64,000 nucleotides of DNA, from NCBI GenBank assembly GCA_900230115.1, contig LT907983.1:992001-1056000 (forward strand), in the 5' to 3' direction. This document shows, piece by piece, positions 8,871 to 17,498 of the stretch. Each line of letters starts with the position of its first letter. The first letter of the stretch is position 1. The DNA is from Spirosomataceae bacterium TFI 002 (GTDB taxonomy: Bacteria; Bacteroidota; Bacteroidia; Cytophagales; Spirosomataceae). The notes below the pieces were generated by a model, which searched no databases, was not told where the DNA came from, and worked only from the letters and a program-made list of their open reading frames with translations. The translations under genes were made by a program, and so were the position numbers.

Positions 8871-9491
8871 ATGAAGACGTTGATTGACCATGGGCTTATT
8901 AAAAGCCTAAAAACTAAGTCATACTTGAGACTTCATAACCTCAAGAATACAAGTGATTTAAAATTAATTATTCCCACTTGTTACACTCAAGATAAAGAGA
9001 AGGAGTTCAATCTCCATCAAAAATCCTACCTCGTAAATTACCCTATTGACCAAGTATGGGATGCATACTTAAACATACCACCTAGTAAGGCATGGAGTGG
9101 CAAAAAAATACAGTTCTCATTCTCTTTTGATTTTGATAAAGATCAAATTAGCTATACGAAAGACAAGTACGAGGGTTTAAGAGTTGGTCAACTCATTTTT
9201 CTTGAGATTAAGTTAGCATTTGGCCTTGTCAAATTGGCTGTAACCCATCAAGTCAATGAAATATCCGAAGCTAAGAAAAGTATGAAATTTTGTTACGTAG
9301 AGGGAGGAAAAGCTTCAGGTTCTCAAATGCTCAGCCTAGTTAAAAAAGGCGAAAATCAAACAGAAGTCGTACACAATACTTACTACAAAAGCGACTCAAA
9401 ATTTCGCGATAAGAGATTATATCCCACGATTCACGAAAGCATCATCAACGAGTTCCATAGAAATGTTTTCAACTTTTTGAGAGAGTCTTAA
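8871..9491 (+). CDS. uncharacterised SRPBCC-like (DUF1990-like) protein
   Basis: 206 residues, no signal peptide and no membrane segment, so probably cytoplasmic. After a 50-residue N-terminus comes LVNYPIDQVWDAYLNI, the typical opening of a START/SRPBCC helix-grip domain, then paired strands (GLRVGQLIFLEIKLAFGLVKLAV) and FCYVEGGKASGSQMLSL, arranged as in DUF1990 proteins. The C-terminus (ESIINEFHRNVFNFL) is a long amphipathic helix, as expected for this fold. Ligand and role are unknown. Its last four bases overlap the end of dnaG on the opposite strand, leaving no room for a conventional terminator. Confidence 0.6.
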   Translation: MKTLIDHGLIKSLKTKSYLRLHNLKNTSDLKLIIPTCYTQDKEKEFNLHQKSYLVNYPIDQVWDAYLNIPPSKAWSGKKIQFSFSFDFDKDQISYTKDKYEGLRVGQLIFLEIKLAFGLVKLAVTHQVNEISEAKKSMKFCYVEGGKASGSQMLSLVKKGENQTEVVHNTYYKSDSKFRDKRLYPTIHESIINEFHRNVFNFLRES

Positions 9492-11437
9492 ATAACAGAA
9501 CCTAGCAAATCGGCCATTTTTGTGATCAAAGCCTTTGCTTTTATCATTTGATCCAGAATCTTATCTTGCTCTTCCTCGCTATCTGTGGAGCCAAGCTCTT
9601 CGGTTAGTAAATCGTATTTTTTCTCATATCTATCTTTTCGAATACGAAGGAGATTTTTAAAACCAAACTCATCTAGTTTGTCGGTATATTTAGGTACATG
9701 TATCTCAAAACCTTCCCATTTATCACTTAGCACATACCTTGGTGATAACCAGTTTACAGTGGCTTCTTGTATTTCTGTATCTTGATGCGATGAGAAAAAT
9801 TGCGGACTTAACTTATTTCCTTTATCGTAGTTCTCCTTATAGATAATTAAGATCTTCATGAAAAGTGGTGTTACAAAGTCTGGTTCACCAATTTCATTTA
9901 ATAAATAGTCGGCCAAAGTTGTTTCCTCGCCAGTTTCATGATCTTTATCAATTACCTCATTTCCGTGGCAAACCAAATCCCTTACAAATACTTCTTCTTG
10001 GTAAAAAATTGATTTTTTAGAATCGTAATTTGTTTCGGCGGGTATATCAATAAGTAAATCCCTAGGTTGCTGAGAGGCATTGCTATACCCACCACCGTCT
10101 TCTCTTCTTTTTGACTTCTTCTCATCGGCATTTTTCTGCCTAATAAGCTTCCCTCCTTCATTGATAAGTATTTGTTCATCAATATTTAGCAAGCCTGCCG
10201 TTTCTTGAAAAAAGATTGCACGCTTGATTGGGTCTGGTATTTTGGAAATCGTTCCTACAATGTCACTTATCAAGTTTGCTTTTTGAACTGGATCGTCACC
10301 TATTTCGGCCAAAGATAATTCAGTTTTAAAACGAACAAAATCTTTTTGATTCTCGGTGATATAGCTCAAAAATGGCTCTGAACCTACTTTTTTTACATAG
10401 CTATCAGGGTCTTCTCCATCTGGAAAGGATACAACTTTCACATTTAGACCTTCTTCCAAAATAATATCTGTACCGCGAAGCGAAGCTTTAATACCCGCTG
10501 TATCTCCATCATAGAGGACAGTAATATTGGTAGTAAACCTTCTTATTAGTTGGATTTGCTCTTTTGTGAGCGATGTACCAGATGATGCCACAACATTCTC
10601 AATACCCGCTTGATGCAAAGATACAACATCTGTGTACCCTTCTACCAAGTAACAATTATCCAAATCACGAATTGCTGATTTTGCATGATGAATCCCATAT
10701 ACAATCCTGCTTTTGTGATAAATATCTGTTTCAGGAGAATTGAGGTATTTGGGAGCCTTAGGATCAATTTTTAAGATTCTCGCACCGAAAGCGATAGGCT
10801 TGCCCGCTACGTTATGAATAGGAAACATGACCCTTCCTCTGAACCTATCTATAGGATCTTTTCCCTCTTTTATGATGCTTAATCCTGCTTTTTCGAGAAT
10901 GGGTAATGTAAATCCATTTTTCAGGGCTTTTTCAGTAAATGAAGACCAAGATTCCAAAGAATAACCTAATTGAAACTTCTCGATTATGGCTTTATTATAG
11001 CCTCGTTCTTTGAAATAAGATTGACCTATGCTTTCCCCTTCTTCGGAGTTCATCAAGGTTTCGTAAAAGTGCTTTTGAGCATATTCCGATACAATAAAAA
11101 GACTCTCACGCTCATTTTGAGCAAGCAATTGATCATCCGTAAATTCCTTTTCAACAATATCTATAGAGTATCGTTTTGCAAGCCACTTTAGTGCTTCAGG
11201 ATAACTAAAACCCTCTAGGTCCATTACGAACCTCACTGCATCTCCCCCTTTTCCACAACCAAAGCATTTATAGATTCCTTTACTCGGCGAAACTGAGAAA
11301 GAAGGTGTCTTTTCATTATGGAAAGGACAGCATGCAATCATGTTTGCACCACGTTTTTGAAGTGACACAAAACTGCCTACTACATCTACCACATCTGCGG
11401 CATCCAATATCTGCTGTACTTGTTCCGGAGGAATCAT
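9488..11437 (-). CDS. dnaG: DNA primase DnaG
   Basis: Primase that synthesises RNA primers at the replication fork. From the ATG at 11437 it has 649 residues (a TTG two codons upstream is possible). The N-terminal zinc-binding domain has C37-x2-H40 and C58-x2-C61 (CPFH and CFGC). The central catalytic region includes DRFRGRVMFPI and the TOPRIM domain at about 255-340, with EGYTDVVSLHQAGI and the acidic LYDGDTAG. The C-terminal part after a Lys-rich linker (DEKKSKRRED) should be the DnaB helicase-binding domain. Length is normal for the family. It stands alone on its strand and overlaps the convergent 8871-9491 gene by four bases. Confidence 0.97.
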   Translation of the reverse strand: MIPPEQVQQILDAADVVDVVGSFVSLQKRGANMIACCPFHNEKTPSFSVSPSKGIYKCFGCGKGGDAVRFVMDLEGFSYPEALKWLAKRYSIDIVEKEFTDDQLLAQNERESLFIVSEYAQKHFYETLMNSEEGESIGQSYFKERGYNKAIIEKFQLGYSLESWSSFTEKALKNGFTLPILEKAGLSIIKEGKDPIDRFRGRVMFPIHNVAGKPIAFGARILKIDPKAPKYLNSPETDIYHKSRIVYGIHHAKSAIRDLDNCYLVEGYTDVVSLHQAGIENVVASSGTSLTKEQIQLIRRFTTNITVLYDGDTAGIKASLRGTDIILEEGLNVKVVSFPDGEDPDSYVKKVGSEPFLSYITENQKDFVRFKTELSLAEIGDDPVQKANLISDIVGTISKIPDPIKRAIFFQETAGLLNIDEQILINEGGKLIRQKNADEKKSKRREDGGGYSNASQQPRDLLIDIPAETNYDSKKSIFYQEEVFVRDLVCHGNEVIDKDHETGEETTLADYLLNEIGEPDFVTPLFMKILIIYKENYDKGNKLSPQFFSSHQDTEIQEATVNWLSPRYVLSDKWEGFEIHVPKYTDKLDEFGFKNLLRIRKDRYEKKYDLLTEELGSTDSEEEQDKILDQMIKAKALITKMADLLGSVI

Positions 11438-11576
11438 TTTCAAAATTAGCCCTTTTATCTAATATTCATAAATCAAAACTGATTTTAGGTAAAGTGTACG
11501 ATTAGTGATTTTTGGCAAGATTTTTGAACTTTTTACTACCGTAGAATTAGGAAACACGAATATCTTACATACAATC

Positions 11577-12962
11577 ATGCGACAAAAACGCAATTACTTT
11601 TTCATCATATTGGCCTTCATTAGCATCATTTCCTGCAAACCAGGTGATGAAATTGACCCATTGGAAGAGAATGAAACCCAAGAAGGTAATCTAAGTTTTG
11701 GCAAGTCTAAATCAGTAAGTACCTATGCAGGAACTATCGTTAGTGACTGGAATAGCTTACAAATTAAGCTTATTCAAGCGACACCAGGCTACTCTGCCCC
11801 TGTTGCAGCACGAACAATAGCTTATGTGAATTTAGCCTTATACGAATCCACAGTTTATGGTCTCGTTGGTTATAAATCACTTGAAGGTCAAATTCAAGGA
11901 TTGGAAAAGCTTCCAAAACCAGAAAATGGCAAAGACTACAACTGGGCATTATCTGCAAATGCTGCTCAATATACCCTCCTTAGAGAGATATATGGAACAA
12001 CGAGCGATGTCATGAAAAGCCGTATAGATACGCTAAGAAGACAAACTGAGGTAAAGCTCAAAGCTGGTGTGGATGAAGATGAAATCGAAAGGTCAATAAG
12101 ATTCGGTGCGGCAATAGCCAATTCTATTTGGGAATTCTCAAAGAAAGACGGCGGACACGAAGCCTATAACAACAACTTTCCAAACGAATACACGAGAAAT
12201 GGTGGTGCGGCTTCTTGGATGCCGACTAGCACCCAAACCAAACCAATACTTCCAAAATGGGGATCACTAAGAGCCTTTATCAAAAGTAACATTGAAAGTA
12301 TGCCGAGTGTGAAAGTTCCGTTCTCTTTTGAACAATCTTCCGCTTATTTTAAAGGAGCACAAGAGGTTTACGGGTTGGTGAAAACATTAAACGGAGAACA
12401 AAAAGATATCATGAACTTCTGGAAGGATGGGGAAATGTCGTTTACTTCTGCTGGGCACAATCTAGCAGTACTTAATAATATTGCACGAAAAGAAGGCCTC
12501 AAAATGGATGACATGGTTATCCTAAACTTACAAATGGGAATCGCACTGCATGATGCAACCATCGCTTGTATGAAAAGTAAATATGACACTGATTTCATGA
12601 GACCCGTTACATATATTCGTCAAACTATTGACCCTAGATGGACAAATATTGAGAAAGATGATTCAAGTCCAGAATACACCTCTTTACCAGCTACAATGGC
12701 AGGGGTAACTGCTGAGATTTTGGCGAATAGATTTGGAGAAGAGTATACTTTTGAAGACGAAACATATGCCCAAGCATTGGGTAAAAGACCTTATAAAAAC
12801 TTCACTTCTTATGCCAAGGAGGCATCTCTAGCTCAGCTATATGCGGGTAACCATATGAGAACTTCAATCGAGAATGGAGTCGAAAGCGGTAGATTAATTG
12901 CTAAAAACGTACTTCAATTAAAACTGAAATTATCAAGTGATTCTACCGTTGTAAATATGTAG
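11577..12962 (+). CDS. vanadium-haloperoxidase/PAP2-fold lipoprotein with a degraded active site
   Basis: 461 residues from the ATG at 11577, chosen because it begins a lipoprotein signal ending ISIISC (lipidated C20). It is a paralogue of the next gene along its whole length (shared DGGHEAY, PVAART/PPVTAR and KLPKPENGKDYNW-like blocks) and belongs to the vanadium-dependent haloperoxidase / acid phosphatase superfamily. The first active-site motif K-x6-RP is kept (K335, R342). The SGH motif that supplies the acid-base histidine is SLP (369-371), and the SR of the third motif is AQ (419-420), although H426 remains. It is therefore probably catalytically dead or altered. It lies 57 bases upstream of its intact partner on the same strand. 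Confidence 0.85.
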   Translation: MRQKRNYFFIILAFISIISCKPGDEIDPLEENETQEGNLSFGKSKSVSTYAGTIVSDWNSLQIKLIQATPGYSAPVAARTIAYVNLALYESTVYGLVGYKSLEGQIQGLEKLPKPENGKDYNWALSANAAQYTLLREIYGTTSDVMKSRIDTLRRQTEVKLKAGVDEDEIERSIRFGAAIANSIWEFSKKDGGHEAYNNNFPNEYTRNGGAASWMPTSTQTKPILPKWGSLRAFIKSNIESMPSVKVPFSFEQSSAYFKGAQEVYGLVKTLNGEQKDIMNFWKDGEMSFTSAGHNLAVLNNIARKEGLKMDDMVILNLQMGIALHDATIACMKSKYDTDFMRPVTYIRQTIDPRWTNIEKDDSSPEYTSLPATMAGVTAEILANRFGEEYTFEDETYAQALGKRPYKNFTSYAKEASLAQLYAGNHMRTSIENGVESGRLIAKNVLQLKLKLSSDSTVVNM

Positions 12963-13019
12963 ATTTGCTTTGAACGCCATTAAGGCTCTGTGAGTTAGGA
13001 GCAAAAAATAAGTACTCGA

Positions 13020-14315
13020 ATGAAAACCGCTTTCTTAAAAATAGCAATACTTTTATTTTTCCCTCTGATGTCATTTGCTCAAAAAGACATTGGACAGTTC
13101 TCGCATGAACTGGCATCAAAGTGGTTTCAGCTGGAAGTGGAAATGGTACCCAACACCGAAGGTTTTACACCACCAGTCACAGCTCGCGTTTTTGGTTATT
13201 CGGGATTAACATTATATGAATCCATGGTACACGGCAGTACCAAATACAAATCACTAGTAGGAACGATCAATGATTTTGAGAAAATGCCCAAACCTAGTTC
13301 GGGCAAAACTTATAATTGGATGGTTGTAGCAAACACTGCTCAAGCTGAGATTGTAAGACTACTCTTTGCTAATGCCAATGACAAATACACAAATGAAATC
13401 GACCAACTCGAATCTACACTTAACAAGAAATATACTGCCACCTCTTCTTCCGACGAACTCAAAAGGTCTCAAAAATTTGGAAAGGATATAGCCAATGCGA
13501 TTTTCGATTATTCCAAAAGCGACGGTGGACACGAAGCATACAAACATAATTTTCCTAAAGATTTTAAGCTAGCTCCTGGTTCTTGCATGTGGGTGCCTGT
13601 AGGTCAGCAAAAAGCATTGCAACCATATTGGGGCGAAAATAGAACTTTCGTTAAAGGTAATGCTGACTTTGACATGCCACCTCCGCCAAGATGCGAGATT
13701 GGAAACAGCTCCATTTTGTATGTACAAGCTCTTGAAGTTTACAGTGTTAGTAAAAATCTAAACGAAGAACAAAAAGCCATAGCAGAGTTTTGGAGTGATG
13801 ATCCAGGGAAAACCTTCACACCTCCAGGGCATGGTGTTTCTATTGCTAATCAATTAGTTATAAACGAAGATCTACCATTCGATAAAGCTGCCGAAGTTTA
13901 TTGTAGAGTAGGAATGGCAGCACACGATGCTTTTATTTCTTGTTGGAAATGTAAGTACAAGTATAACTTATTACGACCAGTTACTTTTATTCAAACAAGC
14001 ATTGATCCTTCTTGGAAAGCATATTTGGAAAACCCTCCTTTTCCAGAATATACGTCAGGTCACGGAACGGTTTCCGGTGCTATTGCAATTGTGCTCAGCG
14101 ATATGTTTGGTTACAATTACTCTTTCACAGATCACTCCCACGAGAAAAATGGACTCAAGCCAAGAACTTTCGAGTCGTTTTTGCACTATGCAAATGAGGC
14201 CGCACTTTCAAGACTATATGGTGGAATTCACTATAGAATGTCCAACGAAAAAGGCTTAGAAAATGGCAAACGAGTAGGCAGAGCAGTTTGCGATATTAAG
14301 ATGAGCAAAAGTTAA
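13020..14315 (+). CDS. vanadium-dependent haloperoxidase / PAP2-like phosphoesterase, exported
   Basis: 431 residues with a signal peptide ending MSFAQ. The superfamily motifs are present: K312-x6-R319-P320 (KYKYNLLRP), S346-G347-H348 (EYTSGHGTVSG) and S397-R398-x5-H404 (SRLYGGIH). The Asp usually found four residues after that His is Ser408. By family knowledge these residues bind vanadate or phosphate, and H404 would be the covalent anchor. The enzyme could be a haloperoxidase or an acid phosphatase; sequence alone does not decide. It follows a paralogue with a damaged active site, and the two probably share a transcript and could act as a pair in the envelope. A terminator follows at 14381-14409. 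Confidence 0.87.
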   Translation: MKTAFLKIAILLFFPLMSFAQKDIGQFSHELASKWFQLEVEMVPNTEGFTPPVTARVFGYSGLTLYESMVHGSTKYKSLVGTINDFEKMPKPSSGKTYNWMVVANTAQAEIVRLLFANANDKYTNEIDQLESTLNKKYTATSSSDELKRSQKFGKDIANAIFDYSKSDGGHEAYKHNFPKDFKLAPGSCMWVPVGQQKALQPYWGENRTFVKGNADFDMPPPPRCEIGNSSILYVQALEVYSVSKNLNEEQKAIAEFWSDDPGKTFTPPGHGVSIANQLVINEDLPFDKAAEVYCRVGMAAHDAFISCWKCKYKYNLLRPVTFIQTSIDPSWKAYLENPPFPEYTSGHGTVSGAIAIVLSDMFGYNYSFTDHSHEKNGLKPRTFESFLHYANEAALSRLYGGIHYRMSNEKGLENGKRVGRAVCDIKMSKS

Positions 14316-14380
14316 TTGCGATTTCTTAGCTTCAGCCAATCCCGCCATTTTTGAATCAAAACTTACTAAAAGGGCATAAA

Positions 14381-14409
14381 AAAAGCCAAAAACTAAGTCT
14401 TTGGCTTTT
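14381..14409. terminator. bidirectional intrinsic terminator
   Basis: A 10-bp stem, 14381-14390 with 14400-14409 (aaaagccaaa/tttggctttt), between convergent genes, with A/T runs on both sides. It can end both the haloperoxidase transcript and the minus-strand hemerythrin transcript. Confidence 0.75.
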
Positions 14410-14430
14410 AGATATTTTATAATTCAAGTA

Positions 14431-15072
14431 TTACAGTAAAGCTTCTACTCTCGGCAATAATACTTCATCTTCTATGATTGCATGTCGCCTCAAATCAAAT
14501 TCGAATAAATCGATCTGATTCATGAAAACACTATATGCAAAAGGAACTTTAAGCCCCTGAACTGCCTCTTTAATTATCAAGTTTACTTTTTTCAATTCAT
14601 CCTCAATGGGATCATGATTACCCATAAATTCTACAAAAGAAGTCCATTTTTTTGTCTTAGATAACTGCTCTTTAGAAGTATTCAATAAACTTTTCACCAT
14701 TGGGAAAAATACATTCTCTTCCATCTTAATATGGCTGATTAAGCTTTTTTGATATTTACCAAAAAACAAAGCAAGTGTTCTCAGTAGATTGGAAACATCC
14801 TCCTGACCAAAAACATGCTCAATAGACTGCTGAAGTTCAGGCAGCTTCTTGGTCATGTAATAGTGGTGGTTAAAAACTAGATAATCGATGATATCTTCTG
14901 TTGTAAACTTTTCAAACTTCTCTACCGTCCCTGACAAATCATTCATGTCAAGTTGTGAAGCTATCTCAGTAAGCTCCCGACTTGGCTTATTTAACTCTAA
15001 ATTTGAATTATAAAAGCTGTTGAAGTTTTGGTTAACCGCCTCGTATGTAGTAATGTCCAATCTTTCTGTCAT
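14431..15072 (-). CDS. hemerythrin-domain protein (RIC/ScdA-like di-iron protein)
   Basis: 213 residues, cytoplasmic. A helical N-terminus (1-55) precedes a hemerythrin-like four-helix bundle with paired His and Glu ligands: H69-H70 (VFNHHYY), H114-IKM-E118 (SHIKMEENVFFP), a HDPIEDE segment and a final RRHAIIEDEVLLP. The spacing resembles the iron-sulfur cluster repair proteins RIC/ScdA/YtfE, which respond to nitrosative and oxidative damage. The short N-terminal ScdA domain with a CxxC motif is not evident, so it may be a diverged relative. It lies 68 bases downstream of the BtuB-like receptor on the same strand with no obvious terminator between, so it may be co-transcribed and under the B12 riboswitch. 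Confidence 0.82.
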   Translation of the reverse strand: MTERLDITTYEAVNQNFNSFYNSNLELNKPSRELTEIASQLDMNDLSGTVEKFEKFTTEDIIDYLVFNHHYYMTKKLPELQQSIEHVFGQEDVSNLLRTLALFFGKYQKSLISHIKMEENVFFPMVKSLLNTSKEQLSKTKKWTSFVEFMGNHDPIEDELKKVNLIIKEAVQGLKVPFAYSVFMNQIDLFEFDLRRHAIIEDEVLLPRVEALL

Positions 15073-15140
15073 CTCTTTTTCATTTTCATATACAAAGATT
15101 ACTAGAAGTCGTGGTGAAAAGTATGACCACAGTCATTCTT

Positions 15141-17075
15141 TTACCTTCCGTATCGAATTCCTACTTTAAAGTTAAAAGGTTCTGAGTTAAAACCATAAAC
15201 TTCTTGGTATTTCGCATTTGTAATGTTTCTCAAATTTGCGAATACATGAAAAGATTTTGTAATGTCATAGTTGGCAACAACGTTCAGAACTCCATAAGAA
15301 GCCAAATTCACTTCCTCCGTACTGAATGTAGTGCTATTGTAGAACCTATCTTCACGGCTTCCAGTAAATTGGAAATTAGCATCAAGATTAAGCTTAGGAC
15401 TTACAGAATATCCAATTCCTACATTAAAAGCATTTTTGGGTCTTCTCAATAAATTGTACTTTTTGTCTTGATCGTTAGCATCTTTCACAAAAGCATAACC
15501 ATTCAAAAACGTGTAGTTTCCGTTCATTCGGAATGATCCTACTTTTTGAACAACATCCAACTCTACCCCTTGATCCTTTTGCTCATCTTGGTTCATATAA
15601 ATTCCATATGGTGCCGAATCTAAGCCTTGGAATACTATACCATTCTTAATGTTTCTATTGAAATATGCCAACTGAACAAATCGCTGCTGATCTACACTTC
15701 TCCACTCTAACCCTAAATCGAGATTATTACTTTTTTCTGGTGTTAAGTCAGTGTTTCCGTAAGGAGAAAACAATTGATAAAGTGATGGATTTTTAAAGCT
15801 ACTCGCCCACACTGCCAAAGCCTTAATACTTGGACTAATCTTGTAAAAAGTACTTAAAGTATATGATGAGTTCCAATCGTAGGTGCTATGATGATTAGCT
15901 CTAAATCCTGCCTCCACTCCAAAACCTGTTTCTGACTGATAGTTAAGAGAAGTATACATAGCGTAGTTCTCCATTTGTGCCAATTTAGCTTCAATAGGAG
16001 CATCTATGAATTCGCCAAAATCACTTACAGACCTATATGACTGATCAGTATTTTGGGTTGTGAACTCACCTCCGGCCAATAACTTTAGGTTTTTATTCAA
16101 ATCAAAACTTCCATAGAGATCTAGGAAATTGCTTAATGTGCCAAAGGTGCTCAAGCTATACTTATTGAAAGCTGTAACTGCTACATCTGTAGAGTCATCT
16201 TCAAAAGTTCTATCAATTTTAGAAATTAGATAGTTCATTACAATTTTCGACTTATCTAGTCCGATATCAAAACCTCCTCCAACTTGAAAATTCTCTGTTT
16301 GGAAGGTGTTGTCTTTGTCATCTGTAAATCCTCCTGCATCTATATCGGCAGTATATTTAGAGTAATCTCCTTTCAATCTTAAATTCATTACTCCAAAACT
16401 TGTACTAAGCTTTGACCTAAATACATTTCTGTCAAATCCATCGTTTTCGAACCCATCTCCCACTGCCGAAGAAAAGCCATCACTTCGAGATTTTTGGTAC
16501 GATAAATCATAAGCAAGTTTTTTGACTAATCCACGAGTGTTGACATTGAAATCTAGTGAATTGAAACTTCCTGCCTGAAAACCTATACTAGGAACAAATG
16601 CCTTGCTGACACCTTTTTTACTTATAATGTTAATAACACCAGCCACCGCATTAGAGCCATATAGTGTAGATTGACCTCCTTTTAATACTTCAATTCGCTC
16701 AATATTTGCAAGTGAAATGAAATTTAGATCAAAATTTCCTTCAATATTGGAAGGGTCATAAACTGGTACTCCGTCCAACAAAATGAGCGTATAACCTGCC
16801 CCAGCTCCTCTTGTGAAAACCGATTGCAAACTACCGGGAGCTTGAGAACTTCCTACAATCTGAATTCCAACTTGTTGGTTTAATAAACCCGTAAGACTTA
16901 AATGTTGGTTTTGTTGAATGAGAGAATCGGAAAGGACAGTTACTATTCTTCCGATTTGACTTTGTTTTTGTTGGTATTTAGACGCCACTACAATTGTTTC
17001 GTCTAGAGCGAGTTGAGCAAATGAAGTTACCGTGCTCAAAAGAAAGAGTAATGCAATTTTCTTTGAAGAAAACAT
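15141..17075 (-). CDS. btuB: TonB-dependent outer-membrane receptor, BtuB-like (cobalamin uptake)
   Basis: Outer-membrane beta-barrel of 644 residues that imports a large solute using TonB energy. A signal peptide ends at TSFAQ (residue 21). The plug domain spans about 28-155, with ETIVVASKYQ near the start as a possible TonB box region and the conserved RIEVLKGGQSTLYGS and GVINIISKKG blocks. A 22-strand barrel fills the rest, ending in an aromatic-rich GIRYGR strand. Size and plug resemble BtuB rather than SusC. A cobalamin riboswitch lies immediately upstream on the same strand, strongly suggesting that vitamin B12 or a related corrinoid is the substrate. The hemerythrin-like gene follows. 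Confidence 0.9.
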   Translation of the reverse strand: MFSSKKIALLFLLSTVTSFAQLALDETIVVASKYQQKQSQIGRIVTVLSDSLIQQNQHLSLTGLLNQQVGIQIVGSSQAPGSLQSVFTRGAGAGYTLILLDGVPVYDPSNIEGNFDLNFISLANIERIEVLKGGQSTLYGSNAVAGVINIISKKGVSKAFVPSIGFQAGSFNSLDFNVNTRGLVKKLAYDLSYQKSRSDGFSSAVGDGFENDGFDRNVFRSKLSTSFGVMNLRLKGDYSKYTADIDAGGFTDDKDNTFQTENFQVGGGFDIGLDKSKIVMNYLISKIDRTFEDDSTDVAVTAFNKYSLSTFGTLSNFLDLYGSFDLNKNLKLLAGGEFTTQNTDQSYRSVSDFGEFIDAPIEAKLAQMENYAMYTSLNYQSETGFGVEAGFRANHHSTYDWNSSYTLSTFYKISPSIKALAVWASSFKNPSLYQLFSPYGNTDLTPEKSNNLDLGLEWRSVDQQRFVQLAYFNRNIKNGIVFQGLDSAPYGIYMNQDEQKDQGVELDVVQKVGSFRMNGNYTFLNGYAFVKDANDQDKKYNLLRRPKNAFNVGIGYSVSPKLNLDANFQFTGSREDRFYNSTTFSTEEVNLASYGVLNVVANYDITKSFHVFANLRNITNAKYQEVYGFNSEPFNFKVGIRYGR

Positions 17076-17174
17076 AAAATAATAATTAATAAAGGATCAA
17101 TAAAACTATTGATAGTGATAAAAGAATCGAACGCTCGTTTTAGCAACATCCACCGTATTACTAAACAAAGAATG

Positions 17175-17346
17175 ATAAAAGGCAGGTCTCCTGACTCAGC
17201 ACTTACTTCTCTTGTCTTCCCATTCCTAAGAACAGTGACCTGGATGAGAGAAGCTATTATGCCTTACAGTTGCGAGGACAGTTTGCGATTTTCACGCCAT
17301 TCCCTATTAAGTTTTGAAACCAATGATTGGCTTCAAACACCCCTTA
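17175..17346 (-). ncRNA. cobalamin (B12) riboswitch
   Basis: Read on the minus strand, the leader of the BtuB-like gene carries the hallmark elements in order: GGGAATGGCGTGAAAATCGC, then CTCGCAACTGTAA, a helical arm with GGGAAGAC, and the B12 box GAGTCAGGAGACCTGCC (about 17181-17197). The aptamer ends about 100 bases before the ATG. By family knowledge it binds adenosylcobalamin or a related form and turns down the downstream gene when B12 is plentiful. The expression platform is probably between 17076 and 17175; I cannot decide between transcriptional and translational control. Confidence 0.93.
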
Positions 17347-17444
17347 CTGAACGCAAAAGTAAGAATTGTTTCCGCTTATTTTTATTAATATTGATTTTTA
17401 GACAAAATAGGCTTTTCGTGCTAAGCAATAATGGAATTTTACAG

Positions 17445-17452
17445 TATATTTG
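17445..17452 (+). promoter_or_regulatory. -7 promoter element of the phosphoglucomutase operon
   Basis: TATATTTG matches TAnnTTTG exactly, 47 bases upstream of the ATG at 17499, in the short gap behind the riboswitch of the divergent gene. No clear -33 TTTG is seen. Confidence 0.45.
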
Positions 17453-17498
17453 AAATCTTACAACTGAAATACTGCGAGTCCATAAATCGAAAGAAACA

